DNA of 64,000 bases from Casuarina equisetifolia (lineage: Eukaryota > Streptophyta > Magnoliopsida > Fagales > Casuarinaceae). The DNA is taken from the NCBI GenBank assembly GCA_028551475.1, contig CM052362.1, forward strand, positions 5,455,354 to 5,519,353. The letters run 5' to 3'. The position numbers and the translations under genes are program-made. How positions within the stretch are numbered: the first letter of the stretch is position 1; every line of letters starts with the position of its first letter. This document shows, piece after piece, positions 1-11,949 of this stretch. The notes beneath the pieces were generated by a model. The model ran no database searches. It saw only the letters and a list, made by a program, of their open reading frames with translations, and was not told where the DNA came from.

Positions 1-678
1 CTAAATTAAGGAACACAAAAATTTATTCTATACTCATTTCTTATCAAGTAAAACCAAAAGAGTTTTTCATGCTTTATGATCAACTCTTGGACTACCCCAT
101 TAAAGTAAAAAAAATCAACTTTTTAAGAAAATGACCAAAGCCAAAAAGTTGTTATTTGTATAAGATCCCTTCCAGAGCCATCTCATTCCTAAAGCCTCTC
201 TATTCATGGTTAAATCTTTCCCACTCCACAGTTTGTTCTTTTTGGTCCTCTATGCTTTCTTTTGAATGAAGGCCTTGTTTAGGTTTCTAAGCTCAAGTCC
301 TTTCTTTCTCTTAAATAGCCTAAACTCTAGCCTAAATTGAATAAAAAACAATGTAGTTCTGGACATTTTTCTAAAATTGAATCATTTCATTTACAAAGTA
401 TGCACACTAGTATTACCAAGGAGGTGTTATTGGCACAAAATTTCAAGCTTAACATCAGAGGCACCATGACAATACAAATTTCATAATTATCCTAATTAGA
501 TAATTATATTAATACCAAGTGAAAGTACACACTAGAGCCATGACGCTTGCAGTAGGAGGCGGGCAAGGTCCACATTCTCATGTTGAATGGTGCAAGGACC
601 CCGCCCAGCCTCGCTCATAGGGCCACTGCATTTATTGAACTTTATATTCTATTCTAGTATTAATAATTACATTGATAA
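1..678. repeat. Direct repeat of 55544-56223, ending at an assembly gap
   Basis: The first 678 bases match 55544-56223 in the same orientation almost base for base. The differences I see are one extra A in an A-run and one extra C in 'aaggcc(c)ttg' in the distal copy. The match runs up to the first N of the gap. Its right part (about 370-678) belongs to the dispersed 3'-flank repeat of the P genes, in inverse orientation. No gene is visible. It is either a recent segmental duplication or a second haplotype/contig-end copy left in the assembly. Confidence 0.9.
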
Positions 679-1178
679 NNNNNNNNNNNNNNNNNNNNNN
701 NNNNNNNNNNNNNNNNNNNNNNNNNNNNNNNNNNNNNNNNNNNNNNNNNNNNNNNNNNNNNNNNNNNNNNNNNNNNNNNNNNNNNNNNNNNNNNNNNNNN
801 NNNNNNNNNNNNNNNNNNNNNNNNNNNNNNNNNNNNNNNNNNNNNNNNNNNNNNNNNNNNNNNNNNNNNNNNNNNNNNNNNNNNNNNNNNNNNNNNNNNN
901 NNNNNNNNNNNNNNNNNNNNNNNNNNNNNNNNNNNNNNNNNNNNNNNNNNNNNNNNNNNNNNNNNNNNNNNNNNNNNNNNNNNNNNNNNNNNNNNNNNNN
1001 NNNNNNNNNNNNNNNNNNNNNNNNNNNNNNNNNNNNNNNNNNNNNNNNNNNNNNNNNNNNNNNNNNNNNNNNNNNNNNNNNNNNNNNNNNNNNNNNNNNN
1101 NNNNNNNNNNNNNNNNNNNNNNNNNNNNNNNNNNNNNNNNNNNNNNNNNNNNNNNNNNNNNNNNNNNNNNNNNNNNNN
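679..1178. other. Assembly gap, 500 N
   Basis: Exactly 500 N, a conventional fixed-size scaffold gap whose true length is unknown. Open frames that run through it are artefacts. The copia gag on its right is cut by it. Confidence 0.99.
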
Positions 1179-2056
1179 CTAGCACCATAAGTTGAATTAT
1201 TTTGATGGTATTGATTTTTTTTTTTTTTCTGCTCTAGAGAAGGTTTCTCCTTGCTCACTCCTCCTATTGCTATAGTTATTTTGTGCACCTCTTCCTCCTT
1301 GTCTTCCTCCTTTTCATAACTATTTCTCCCTCTAGACCATGAGTTTCCTCCTCTATTTCTCCCTTAACTACTTTCTGCACTATCTTTCATCTCTAGCTTA
1401 CTTTGGAAAGCATGTTCTAGTTTTTGCTTCCTCTCCTTCTTTTGTCTTATCTTTAATCTTATATGCATGCAAGGTTCCTAAAACATCATCTAATGACAGC
1501 TTTGGATAGTCTTTGGATTCTTCTATGACAACCACAGTAAAATCAAAATCATCCACCAAAGTTCTCAACAATTTTTCAATCACCTTTCTTTCATCTACCT
1601 CTTTATCATATCTTTGCATTTCATTCACTACATCCTGAATTCTACACACATAGCTATCAATGGTTTCATTCTCTAACATTTCTAATAGCTCAAAATCACG
1701 TATAAGAGATTGAAGCTTTACCCGTTTTGATTTTGCCTCTCCTTGGAACATCTTTCTAAGGCTGTCCCATGTGGCTTTTGATGTAGTAGTGCAAAAATCT
1801 TCTTGAACAACTTGCTGTCCACGCCTTGCATGATCACAAGAAAGGCTTTCTGATCCTTTTGTCTATTCACCTCTAAGGTAGCTCTCCTGGCATCTAACAA
1901 GACTTCCTCAGCTCTCCTTGTTGTAGGTGCTTTATAACCTTCTTTAACAAATTTCAGCAAGCCATGAGAACCAAATATGATTCTCATTTACATGCTCTAA
2001 TCACCATAATTTGTTTCATTTAGAAGTGGAGTCTTGTAATGGATGGAATCTGACAT
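1179..2056 (-). pseudogene. Ty1/copia gag, broken and cut by the gap
   Basis: Minus strand. The likely start is the ATG at 2056-2054, about 100 bp downstream of the primer binding site. The first frame begins MSDSIHYKTPLLNETNYGD and stops; the next (from 1987) continues RIIFGSHGLLKFVKEGY; the third (1751-1398) carries ESKDYPKLSLDDVLGTLHAY. This order of motifs (NY.dW, LW..V..GY, the LLR.LVDDFDFTVV region, a Lys/Glu-rich tail) is typical of the copia gag domain (UBN2/retrotransposon gag type), which packages the element RNA. The frame changes at about 1997 and 1740 disable it. Protease, integrase and RT would lie to the left but are lost in the gap. Confidence 0.8.
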
Positions 2057-2153
2057 CTTTGAAGGCTTGGGGGATTTAGAAAAACGGTTGATTTCTAAGG
2101 AAACTGAAGGGAACAATAAAACAGATTCTGCAGAAATTTTGGGTAACAGCGTG

Positions 2154-2165
2154 GCTCCGATACCA
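2154..2165 (-). promoter_or_regulatory. Primer binding site for initiator tRNA-Met (copia element)
   Basis: On the minus strand it reads TGGTATCGGAGC, three bases after the LTR end. It differs at one base from the plant initiator-Met primer site TGGTATCAGAGC. It fixes the element's orientation and the LTR boundary. Confidence 0.85.
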
Positions 2166-2168
2166 CTT

Positions 2169-2621
2169 TGTAGGGTTGGTATCTCACTCAATACGCAGTG
2201 GAATGAAACGAAATTTGTTTCTAACATAAACTAGACAAGACAAGGAAGAATCTGGGTAAAAAACATGAAATTTCACTAAGTAGGGAGAAAGTAACAAGCT
2301 ATCAAAGTGGACAAAAAACAATACTCTGTTTTCAGTTTCTACAGAAACTGTTTTCTCTAAGGGACTTATCTTTTTCTCACTTGCTCTCACTTACAGTTTC
2401 TAACACAAACCTCTAATATATAGACATACTAATTCATCTTCAAGAGATTTCCAGGTTGTTCTATGGTCTTTTTCGTGTAGAAAACATCAATCCAAGACAA
2501 CTAAGAGTTTGCTGTCAAAAACTGTTGAAAAAAGTTGCTGCCTTTGTTGACTCCAAGTTTTAATATTTGTTGTTGCAACTCTGACTTTCAATCTTCTTTT
2601 GATAAGGATGGATTACCAACA
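2169..2621 (-). mobile_element. 5' LTR of the copia element
   Basis: The inner end, TGTAGGGTTGG on the plus strand, is set by the adjacent primer site. The outer end is inferred as ...ATTACCAACA at 2621, because from about 2625 the sequence becomes an inverted copy of DNA near 38880. Length is about 453 bp. The outer boundary is approximate, since the partner LTR and target duplication are beyond the gap or absent. Confidence 0.65.
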
Positions 2622-3175
2622 AGGGTAAATTGTTCTTTTCTAACTACATCAAAAGGCTTGAAGTGGAAAAAGTTCTCAAACGAACTGACAGGAACCCGCA
2701 AACAAGTCGAGCATTAGACATGCATGAGTTCATACCAATTGGTATAGCATGTTAGTTTATTAGAGACATATTGGTATGAGCAATTGGAGCCAATATCAGA
2801 TGAGATCTCATTAGAAGTCGTAAACTATAACAACTAGTCTTGGACAACTTTCCAGTCAAAGTAGTACTCTTTTCTACGGGAAGCTTGCTAGGATGACTAG
2901 TCTTGGAGAGCTTTCCAGTCAAAGTGATACACAATTTTACAACAAGCTTGCTTGGATAATGGGAAACTAGTTCATATGTAATTAAAAAATTTTACATTGT
3001 TAACTTTCCACATCTATGAAAAACCCTAATTAGGTGGATTCAATATTAATGAGCATGACAATAAGTAGGTCATAGCCACCTTAGTTCTCAATCAGTTGTA
3101 AAAGTTATGATCGTGAATGGTTAAATGTATCAGAGTTCTTCCCTTTGTCTTGTTTAGGCACTAACTATCCCTTTT
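2622..3175. repeat. Inverted copy of 38310-38900
   Basis: The reverse complement of 38310-38900 can be followed along this stretch, including the 'gacaggaacccgcaaa' segment, the palindrome ATACCAATTGGTAT at about 2733, the 'ggagccaatatcagatgag' segment and repeated 'ctagtcttgga' motifs. No coding potential is seen. The copies differ by scattered substitutions and small indels, so the duplication is old. Confidence 0.75.
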
Positions 3176-5079
3176 CAACTGTACAAAAACGGATAGATTT
3201 AGATCCATTCTTATAAAAACAGAGTGTCATAAACATTAAAGAGCCATAAATTCAAAACCAACAAAAAGCATAATCATCCACATACATTCAACCCTTGAGA
3301 TTAACAAATTTACTGTAGTAGTCAAACCCATGAACTTGCTGTTCTACGATGGTGCTTCCTTGACATTGTGTTACACTCGACGTATGGCATAATTGTGGCC
3401 AACACGTTGGCCTCTTTGGGAACTCCATCCGGCTTTGCTTATGTCAATAAAGGCTCTACGACTCATGTTACCGAATATTGGGCCTACATTAACCTCGTAA
3501 CAGCTTAAAACTCACAAGCAAGTTCCATTGTTGCACTGTAGCTGCGGGGACAAGAAAGGCTTGGCATTCTTCAATTGAGCTCTGCTAACAAAACAAAAGT
3601 GAAATTCATGTAACACACATGGGCAAGCTCTCTTCATTGAATCTGTTTCATGTGTCACATAACAGATTTGATGGTCCAACTTTCTAAAGAGTTAATGAAG
3701 TTAATGTATTGTTGTATCATTTGCTAGCTTATTCTACCTTCTTATCAATAAAATTCAAATTGACAAAGTTTTTTTTATGTTGTTCAAAAACAACAATGTT
3801 TCATTTACAAAGCATGCATAGTTGTATTATTGAGACCTTATTGGCACAAAATAACAAGCTTAAAATCCAAGGCTCCCAGATAATTCAAATTTCATATTAT
3901 CCTAATGTTGATAATTCTATTAATACCAAGTAAAATACATGTTAGAGCAAAAACAAGTTGTCGTTGGAGCGTATGTTTCATCTTATCAAGGATAAGATAT
4001 GAGAAAAGACTTACTCGTAAGAATCTCTAGCCATGAGCAAAAAGATACTATATATGAATTGAGTTATGATATTATGTAAAAATATTCATTCTTTTTTGAT
4101 GTTTTCCATTTTATAAAGGATTGGGTTATGAAAGCCAAAAAATTCCACATAACAGCAAATGTAACAACATACGACATAGTTATTGAATCTGTCCCTGTTT
4201 GTATTTATTAACAATGGAAGACCCGTAGTGACCCTCATGCAATAATGCATTTATCCATTCGCCCCCAAAAACCCAAAAAAGTGCCTTTTCAAACTACCTT
4301 CACACGGTAGGCCTCCAAATGCCAAAGCCTCCAGAAATGCAAACGCTAAGCATCGCCAACCTCCTCCACCTATCTCTCTTCTTCAACACGGTAGCTTCCT
4401 AGTCCAAACCAGCCTTGGATGCAACAAATACTATTTCAAGTTTGATTGAAATCTATTGCAGTGACAGATGAAAAGCCAAGAACAGAATTGCATGGTGCAT
4501 CACTCAAATACTTTTATGTGGCATATTAGAACTTTAAGGTACTTACAAATGTGGCCCAAACTCTTAGGCTATCTACTTGGAGGATGTTAAAAGACTGAGC
4601 TGCTGTAATACCCATTACAATACTTAATCAACTTGTTTAGTTTCCAAGAAAATAAACTAGTAACTTTTCTTGTGTGTCATATCCCAATTATTTCAAGGCA
4701 TATACACTTTCTAAAGTGGAAATTTGGGTTAGAATTCCCCTGGTAGCTTCTTCTCTTCGTTTGCTAGATTAAGAAATTAAAGAAGACCAGACGTTCGCAG
4801 GCATTGCTTGAGCAAATTTTTGTTTGATTTCTTCTCTCCAACCTCTCTTTAACTTTTCTAACTTCACCGGAGTTTTTCATTTTCCAGAGACTGACTCAGA
4901 AAAATTATGTGCTATATCCCCAGAAGATGCCATTCTACATTGCCAAGCCAAACACTAATCTACTTGTGGTAAAGTTTACATAAATTTGAAAGGCAGAGTC
5001 CAGGAAACATTTATTTTGTAGCTCATAATATCTATACATACTCATACTAGGAAATGGTGATTGAAGATAAAGGGATAGA
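3176..5079. other. Non-coding stretch with dispersed repeat fragments
   Basis: No gene recognised. 3290-3400 resembles 48200-48300. 3780-3950 is a decayed copy of the P-gene 3'-flank repeat. 4150-4880 resembles 31890-32100, and inversely 54880-55140 and 59930-60260. Only short chance frames occur. Confidence 0.6.
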
Positions 5080-5310
5080 TCACTCTGGAGTATATAAGAC
5101 TCATTACAAGAAAATTATTTCATGAGAATGCATCTTATTGGTGATCCCTCAGCACCAAGCAACCGAAGAGGTAAGCAATGGACAGAATATATTCTTGCGG
5201 GGACATCATCGAGCTTTAGGGTTTCCACAAGGATGATTTCTGAATATTAAAGCAGCGTCAACACTGTTTGTTGACCTTACTCATTCGATACCCGTACAAG
5301 CACAATAAAA
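5080..5310. repeat. Dispersed repeat, also at 20440-20690
   Basis: About 230 bp shared in the same orientation with 20440-20690. Both contain 'agcaccaagcaaccgaagagg' and 'ccacaaggatgatttc'. No termini or coding content identify it. Confidence 0.75.
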
Positions 5311-5379
5311 TTCATTTTTTTAATATCTTAAAGCAAGCAGTAAACACGTAATACTTGAATCCCTAATTGGATCGGCCAT

Positions 5380-6480
5380 ATACTATAAATGATGCCTTTT
5401 TGCAAATTGGAAGCTACATTCACTTATCTTATAGAAGCATGCAGGTAAACAAAGTTTTATTTTTTTATTTTTTATGAGTGAAACTAGAACTTGCTGCTTT
5501 AGTCCAGAACATCAACATTCAGCTTGATGCTCACCAACAAGAAGAAATATCCAGAGCATGGCTAAAACAACATACCTATAGTCTCCAGTAGTGATATTTT
5601 TCTAGACCATGTTATATATAAAGACAATATAATGCATTTTTTTATGAAGCATTTTTTCTTTTTTATTCTAAGTACCATCACAATGGACACTACTACAAAT
5701 TTTGAATGATCTTAGACTGCTGTTTTTAAACGAAATACTTAAAAACTTGAAATCAATATTAATGTGGCTAAAAGTAGTCTAAATACAGTACATAAGCATC
5801 TAAGTCCCCAATATTACATTTAGGTAAAACTATTTCTTTTTCTTTCCCTAGTAACCTAGAACTAGTGAAAGTACTTCAACCGTAGGCCCATCATTTATAA
5901 GGGGCACTTTTTTGTAAGTTTAAACAAATCAGTGAGATACTAAATGAACACCACGAAGACTAAATTCAAAATTTTAGTTCAATATATATCTAAAAAGTAA
6001 AATTAGATTTGACCAAAATGATCAGGTTTGAGGTTTCACACGTCATATATGGTGCTTGCTGGGCTTAGGTTCCTTCTATGGTTCACAACAGCAACACCAA
6101 CCCATACACACTAATATTCAGGATTGGAGAAGGATAGTGAGTGCCTAAACAAGAAAAAAGGAAGAACTCTAATACATTTGACCATTCCAGATCACAAATT
6201 AGAGTTCTTTGGAAAAAAATAAAATAAAAACTCACTGAACTGAGGTTGTGATAAGCTTATCACCATGCTCATTTATATTGAATCCACCTAATTAGGGTTT
6301 TTCGTAGCTGTGCAAAGTTAGGAATGCAACAGGTTTTAATTATATATGAACCAGTTTCCTGTTATCCAAGCAAGCTTCCTATAAAAGTGTACCACTTCGA
6401 CAGGAAAGCTGTCCAAGACTAGATACTATAGTTTATGACTTTAATGAGATCTCATATGATATTGGCTCCAATTGCCAGGA
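5380..6480. repeat. Segmental duplicate of 37650-38700
   Basis: About 1.1 kb is collinear with 37650-38700, from 'gcaggtaaacaaagt' to the 'atattggctccaattg' segment, with numerous substitutions and indels. The distal copy extends into the palindromic block, while this one stops. No gene is seen in either. Confidence 0.75.
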
Positions 6481-7250
6481 TAACATTTTTGAGGATGATA
6501 CCATTACATTGGATTTCAACTCACATAATTGAACAGATAATAAACATCAGAAATCTGAGTTCTAGTATAAAGTCAAAAAAGAAAGAAAATCTAAGTTATA
6601 AATACAGTATGAAGGAAGAATCCTAATTTTGGAAAATTGAAAAATTAAAATGGCTGGGTAAAAATATCAAACTATTCGGTAAAAGTTAGAACATGGCAGA
6701 ATCTCTAACTTATCAGATAGAGTTCCTTACCCTACCTTCCAAAAAGACACGATGAGAGGGAATCAAATCATCATAGGCAGCAACTGATAAGTAATCAATT
6801 CCTGCATTCCATAAAGGGAAACGTCTCAGTGCAACCACTGGATTTGCACGGTAGAATACAATCAAACGTGGAGATCGTATGAAGGAAAGAAATCCATTGA
6901 TGCCCTCTCAATGTGCAATAACTCGAGACGAAATGAAATTCTCCCAAGAAACATGTGGTTTTTGAGTGAAAAAGTTATGGCTTCCACGAAATTGTAATGC
7001 ATTAGAGTTACATAAAAATTGACTTCAATAAAAAGCATCTTGCATTACAGTTGAATCAGCAGGCATTTGTTAAGGTAATTCAAAAACAATTGGAAGACTT
7101 ATCAAAAAGACTAACTGGCATATCTTACCAATAAGCTTGATGTCGGTGTTCTCCACCAACCATTAGGCCCTATCCTTCATAAATCCCACATAACTTGTGT
7201 TGCACTCCTTTTTAAACATAAGCCGTCTGAAATTGGAATAATCTTTTTGT
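6481..7250. other. Stretch without a recognisable gene
   Basis: I see no domain, RNA gene or repeat boundary I can support here. Confidence 0.5.
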
Positions 7251-7442
7251 TTAAATGTGGTACACTTTTAAATCATATAGTCTAGATAAAGTTTTTCTAC
7301 AATATTTCTCAATGAGTAATTATATGTAACTCTAGTAATCTTGACTTGAACATAAGTACACTGCACTAACTAGACAAATTGATATTTTCATGATGACTAT
7401 ATAATCATGGAATAAGTTTTGTTTGTCAACCTACATCTCTTG

Positions 7443-7447
7443 CGCAT
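7443..7447. other. Target site duplication CGCAT (left)
   Basis: CGCAT directly precedes the LTR start TGATAAC. The same five bases follow the far end at 9946-9950. Confidence 0.8.
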
Positions 7448-8812
7448 TGATAACTCTATTTTTATAGAGTTATTCTACCTATTTTAGGTAATAAATAACT
7501 TTAATAATTGTGAGAAAACATTTGAACTCCTCTTTATTTACTTATATTTATCTTATTTATGTAGCACAATGATAACTCTATTTTTATAGAGTTATTTTAC
7601 CTATTTTTTAGGCAATAAATAATACAATGTTTATGAGAAAATATTTGAACTCCTCTTATTTATTTGAATTTGTCTTGTTTTTGTAGCACAAGGAGAAAAG
7701 GGATGAACATGGAGAACTTGATGCTTATTGTGTGGCAAAATTGTAATATCAAGATCAAGAAAGTCAAGATGGGCTTAGGCTTTGGATAATTGTTATTAGA
7801 TTTTCTATTGTTATTGGATTTTCTATTTAAATAGAAAACCCAGTCATGTTAGGAATTCAAGTCTCAATTAATTTAGGAGTTCAAAACCCAATTGTTTTAG
7901 GTCTCTAAAACCTAATTCTACTAGGATAGGAGATAGGTCTAAACCTAAACCCTATTTAAGAGAAGAGAAGAGGCAAAAGAAAGAGAAGGAGGAAATTGAG
8001 CACAACTCAAGAAAGAGGCCAAGAATTCAAGGTTTTCTTGAAGAGAAGACAAAAAAGGTGACAGACTTCTTGTTCTTGGATTCAAGATGCCTTCTTTATT
8101 TCTTATTACCATTCTTCCTCATTATTTCTTTATGTTTTAGTTTATTTTTGTTAAAGCTACGATGTAACCTAATTATGATGGTATGAATCTTATGATTATT
8201 ATGTTTTGCAAGATATTTTATTTATGTGAAGCTACATATTACGGAGTTTAATGCTTTTAGGTGATTAGCTACCACTTAGATGATCTGATTTGCATGTTAA
8301 AGACCGACAGGAAATAGCATGCAGTTGCTTCTTGTAATATGTAACCATAAATTAAATATGGATAACATATACCATGTTATTTGTGTGGCTTTTGGTGTAA
8401 ACTAGGAATATTCATAGATCCTAATGCATTTGGTTTGTTTCAATTCATATATAGAGATATAGTGAATTAATAAACTAAGTAGGTTTGCTATACCTAGACA
8501 TAGGATAGTGAATAAATTAGGAAGTTCCGCCATCACATAGATATTATCCCTCTTGCAAGCATAAATAATCAATATTAATACCTAGTAATTATGGTGAAAT
8601 CATATGCTCTAACATATTTCTTGTATTTAGTTTTCTTAGATTTAGTTAGTTAATCTATCATCTATTAATTTGATTTGCTAGATAAATTCTAGGAGTTGTT
8701 CACTGTTAGTAATTAATTGGTTTAGTAATCACCAATCTCTGTGGGACGATATCTTTCTTATCATTATATTACTTGTTCGACATGTTCACTTGCATTTAGA
8801 TTTCACCGAACA
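7448..8812. mobile_element. LTR copy 1 of an LTR pair lacking internal region
   Basis: Starts TGATAACTC and ends CACCGAACA, 1365 bp. The region near 8730-8812, 'ctctgtgggacgatat...', resembles LTR ends of plant Ty3 Tat/Athila-type elements (established pattern, clade inferred). A 122-bp segment is duplicated in tandem at its start (7448-7569 and 7570-7691). A TATA-like 'ctatttaag' occurs at about 7950. There is no internal coding region. Immediately after it, a 5'-truncated copy of the same LTR follows. Confidence 0.7.
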
Positions 8813-9945
8813 CACAAGGAGGCAAGGAGAAAAGGGATGAACATAGAGAGCCTGATGCTTATTGTGTGGCAAAATTATAATATCAAGATCAAGAGGTCAA
8901 GATGGGCTTGGGCTTTAAATGATTGTTATTAGATTTTATTGTTATTGGATTTTTTAAATAATTAGAAAACCTAATCATATTAGGAGTTTAAAATCTAATT
9001 AAATTAAGAGTTCAAAACCCAATTATTTTAGATCTCTAAAACCCAATTCTACTAGGATAAGAGTAGGTCTAAACCTAAACCCTATTTAAGAGAAGAGAAG
9101 AGGCAAAAGAAAAGAGGAGGAGGAAATTGAGCACAACTCAAGAAAGATGCCAAAAATTCAAGGTTTTCTTGAAGAGAAGACAAAAAGGGTGACATACTTC
9201 TTGTTCTTGGATTCAAGATGCCTTCTTTATCTCTTATTACTATTCTTCCTCATTATTTCTTTATGTTTTAGTTTATTTTTGTTAGAGTTACGATGTAACC
9301 TAATTATGATGGTATGAATCTTATGATTATTATGTTTTGCAAGATATTTTGTTTATGTGAAGTTACATATTACTGTGTTTAATGCTTTTAAGTGATTAGC
9401 TACCACTTGAATGATATGATTTGCATGTTTGAGACCGAAAGGAGATGATATGCAGTTGCTTCTTGTAATGTGTAACCATAAATTAAATATGGATAGACAT
9501 ATACCATATTATTTGTGTGGCTTTTGCTGTAAACTGGGAATGTTTATAGATCCTAATGCATTTGGTTTGTTTCAATTCATATATAGAGATATAGTAAATT
9601 AATGAACTAAGTAGGTTTGTTATACCTAGACATAGGATAGTAAATAAATTAGGAAGTTCCGCCATCACATAGATATTATCGATCTTGCAAGCATAAATAA
9701 TCAATATTAATACCTAGTAATTATGGTAAAATCATATGCTCTAACATATTTCTTGTATTTAGTTTTCTTAGATTTAGTTAGTTAATCTATCATCTATCAT
9801 TTGAATTTGTTAGATAAATTCTAGGAGTTATTTATTATTAGTAATTAGTTGGTCTAGTAATCACCAATCTCTGTAGGACGATATCTTTCTTATCATTATA
9901 TTACTTGTTTGACATGTTCACTTGCATTTAAAATTTCACCGAACA
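8813..9945. mobile_element. LTR copy 2, 5'-truncated, abutting copy 1
   Basis: Collinear with copy 1 from about 7683 onward and ends with the same CACCGAACA, followed by the target duplication CGCAT. It lacks the first roughly 235 bp of copy 1. The LTR-LTR junction with a shared outer target duplication suggests deletion or unequal recombination removed the internal region and the start of the second LTR. Confidence 0.7.
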
Positions 9946-10852
9946 CGCATTAAATACAAGGTTCAATTGGACTAGGTACCAATTCATTGAAATTAGCTTT
10001 GATAGTATGGATAAAGTTCTTTAATAATATTCATTAATAAGTAGTTAAAATTAATGTTTGTGATCTTAATACAAACATAAGTCTCCTATGTTGATTAGAC
10101 AAATAGATATTTTCATAATGACTACATGATTGTTGAATATGTTTTAGTTATCAACTTTATAGCTAGTGCAACATTGAAGGTTCAATTCAGTTAAACACCA
10201 ATCCACCAAAATTAGCATTGATAATCTAGATAAAGTTCTTTTGCAATATTCTTTAACAAGTGGTTAAAATTAACTCCTACTATCTTAATATGAACGTGAA
10301 TACATTGTGATGATCAAATAAATTAATATCATATGTTGACTATATGATTCTCCAATAAGTTATAATCATCAACTTGCATCTCTAGAACAATATATAAGGT
10401 TCAATCATATTGGATACTAGTCCACCAAAATTATGATTGACAATAGAAATGTACGGTAGGAGAAAAGATATTGTGATGCATAAGAAAACTGCGTGAAACC
10501 TTTTTTATCAATGTGAACGCTTTATTGTCTTCTAGGCCCCGACTATTGGCATCTGGTTCTAGCCTCAGCTCCAAGGCTTCTTCTTTATCTTGTTTGCTGA
10601 TCTGTCATATTACGGTGGTTATCACAGGGTTCTGGTACAATTGTAGATGTCAATCACGTGATATCGATAAACCAATCATGGCAATGATCACCAAGCTCAA
10701 TCTCATGCCACAAGGCAATCTTGTGATCCCAAGTTTCAATCTCACATGAACTTGAACTGACTGGATCTCCCATAGCTTCCCATAAATTAGTGACTTAGTG
10801 TTTTGAAGGCAACCTATCTCGTCCTTGTACTTCCACTACCTCCTTACAAACC

Positions 10853-11949
10853 ATGGGTAATGGAGGATCTCGAGGTGAGGATCTTCCTTATCTTTTCATC
10901 ATATATGTTTTCCTTAAAGTGCTATGGTTTCTTTGGTCTTTACTTATGTAAATCGCTCCTAGGGTTTTGTGAAGATTTTGTATGGCAGCCGAGAAACATG
11001 AGAATTGTGAATCCTTTATTTCCTCTCCCTAACATTTGGAAATATGAGATTTAGCAACTTTCTCCTTGAGGTGCTTGTCTTTGCTTTTCATAGTTAAGCA
11101 AATGCCATTTGAGTTTGTGTCCATCTCCTATTGATATTTGGCATTCGTGAGAAGAACTCTTGGCATGATGCTTCTCGTTTGCTTTGCATGCTTGCATTTA
11201 TTTAATTGAGTGGTTGAATGTATGTGGATGCTTAGGCTCTACGTTGGTTTTGAGTTTATTCTTATGGACCTAGGTTTATTCCAAAAGGTTAATCTAATAG
11301 CAAAAAGAGTCATAATCTTACACTATGACTCTTTAATCTTCACCGATTTGTTAGTAACCCTGTTGGCATCTGCTGCAGGACCACCAATTCGTCCTAGACC
11401 AATGCGAAAACCCCCTCGGCCTGGTAATGTCTCTTTACTTTCTAGTTCTTATGCTCCCTGCCATTTTCCTGTCACACTCTTATTCGATACTTTTATTGTT
11501 CTGAGTTTTTTCTCAGTCTAATTATGTATTGTCCTAGTGTCGTTGTAGTGCATTTAATCATGCTTCTCCTCCAGATCCTAGAATGCGTCGCGGTGGAAAT
11601 CCCTTTTCCAGAGGCATTGCTGAGGGTATGTGAAGGAAGATAATTTTTTTTTAATTCACAATTATGTCACTCATTTTCTATAGGGATTGATGTAAACCTT
11701 TTGTTTGTGGTTGCCGGTGTGGGTTATGGCATCAGAGATGCTGTGATCCAAGTAATTGCGGATGCTGTGGGGGTCATCAAACTCCTCAACATGAGGACGA
11801 GGACAAGGATGAGGACGAGGACAATGATGAGAAACACCACGCCAAACATGACCCTGCCCTTGACCTCGTTTCCCTTACTTCCGGCCACGCAGATGCCCCA
11901 CTCCATGCTCCTCTTGCCACCGACCACTCTAATGCCTCGAAATACTTAG
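10853..11949 (+). pseudogene. P1: small Pro/Gly-rich mini-exon gene, splice and frame damage
   Basis: Function not recognised. Exon 1 is 10853-10874 (MGNGGSR), donor CGAG|GTGAGG. Exon 2 is 11379-11423, after ctgctgcag (GPPIRPRPMRKPPRPG). Exon 3 is 11575-11625, after ctcctccag (DPRMRRGGNPFSRGIAEG). Exon 4 is from 11717 (VGYGIRDAVIQVIADA). All introns are phase 1. The acceptor of exon 4 reads GCCG instead of the GCAG in copies P2 and P3. A short deletion relative to P3 at about 11780 changes frame, so an acidic Glu/Asp tail is replaced by MRTRTRMRTRT-like sequence. The frame ends at 11949, inside the start of the shared 3'-flank repeat. The encoded peptide would be short, basic and proline/glycine-rich, with no signal peptide or membrane segment. 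Confidence 0.6.

Larger units (their letters stand above)
7251..10480 (-). repeat. Satellite-like array A, split by an LTR insertion
   Basis: Units recur every 219 bp: 'aaggttcaatt' begins at 9958, 10177 and 10396. Each unit has 'catctctagtac', 'attagcattgata' and a 'gataaagttctt' segment. The left part (about 7255-7447) is one unit, continued after the LTR insertion at 9951. In orientation it matches array B (32500-33107) and is the reverse of arrays C (53030-53990) and D (57650-59530). No open frame is conserved across units. Confidence 0.8.

Noticed and set aside
587..1288. Open frames of about 170-218 codons across the first gap
   Set aside because: They consist almost entirely of N; same for frames at 33026-33731.
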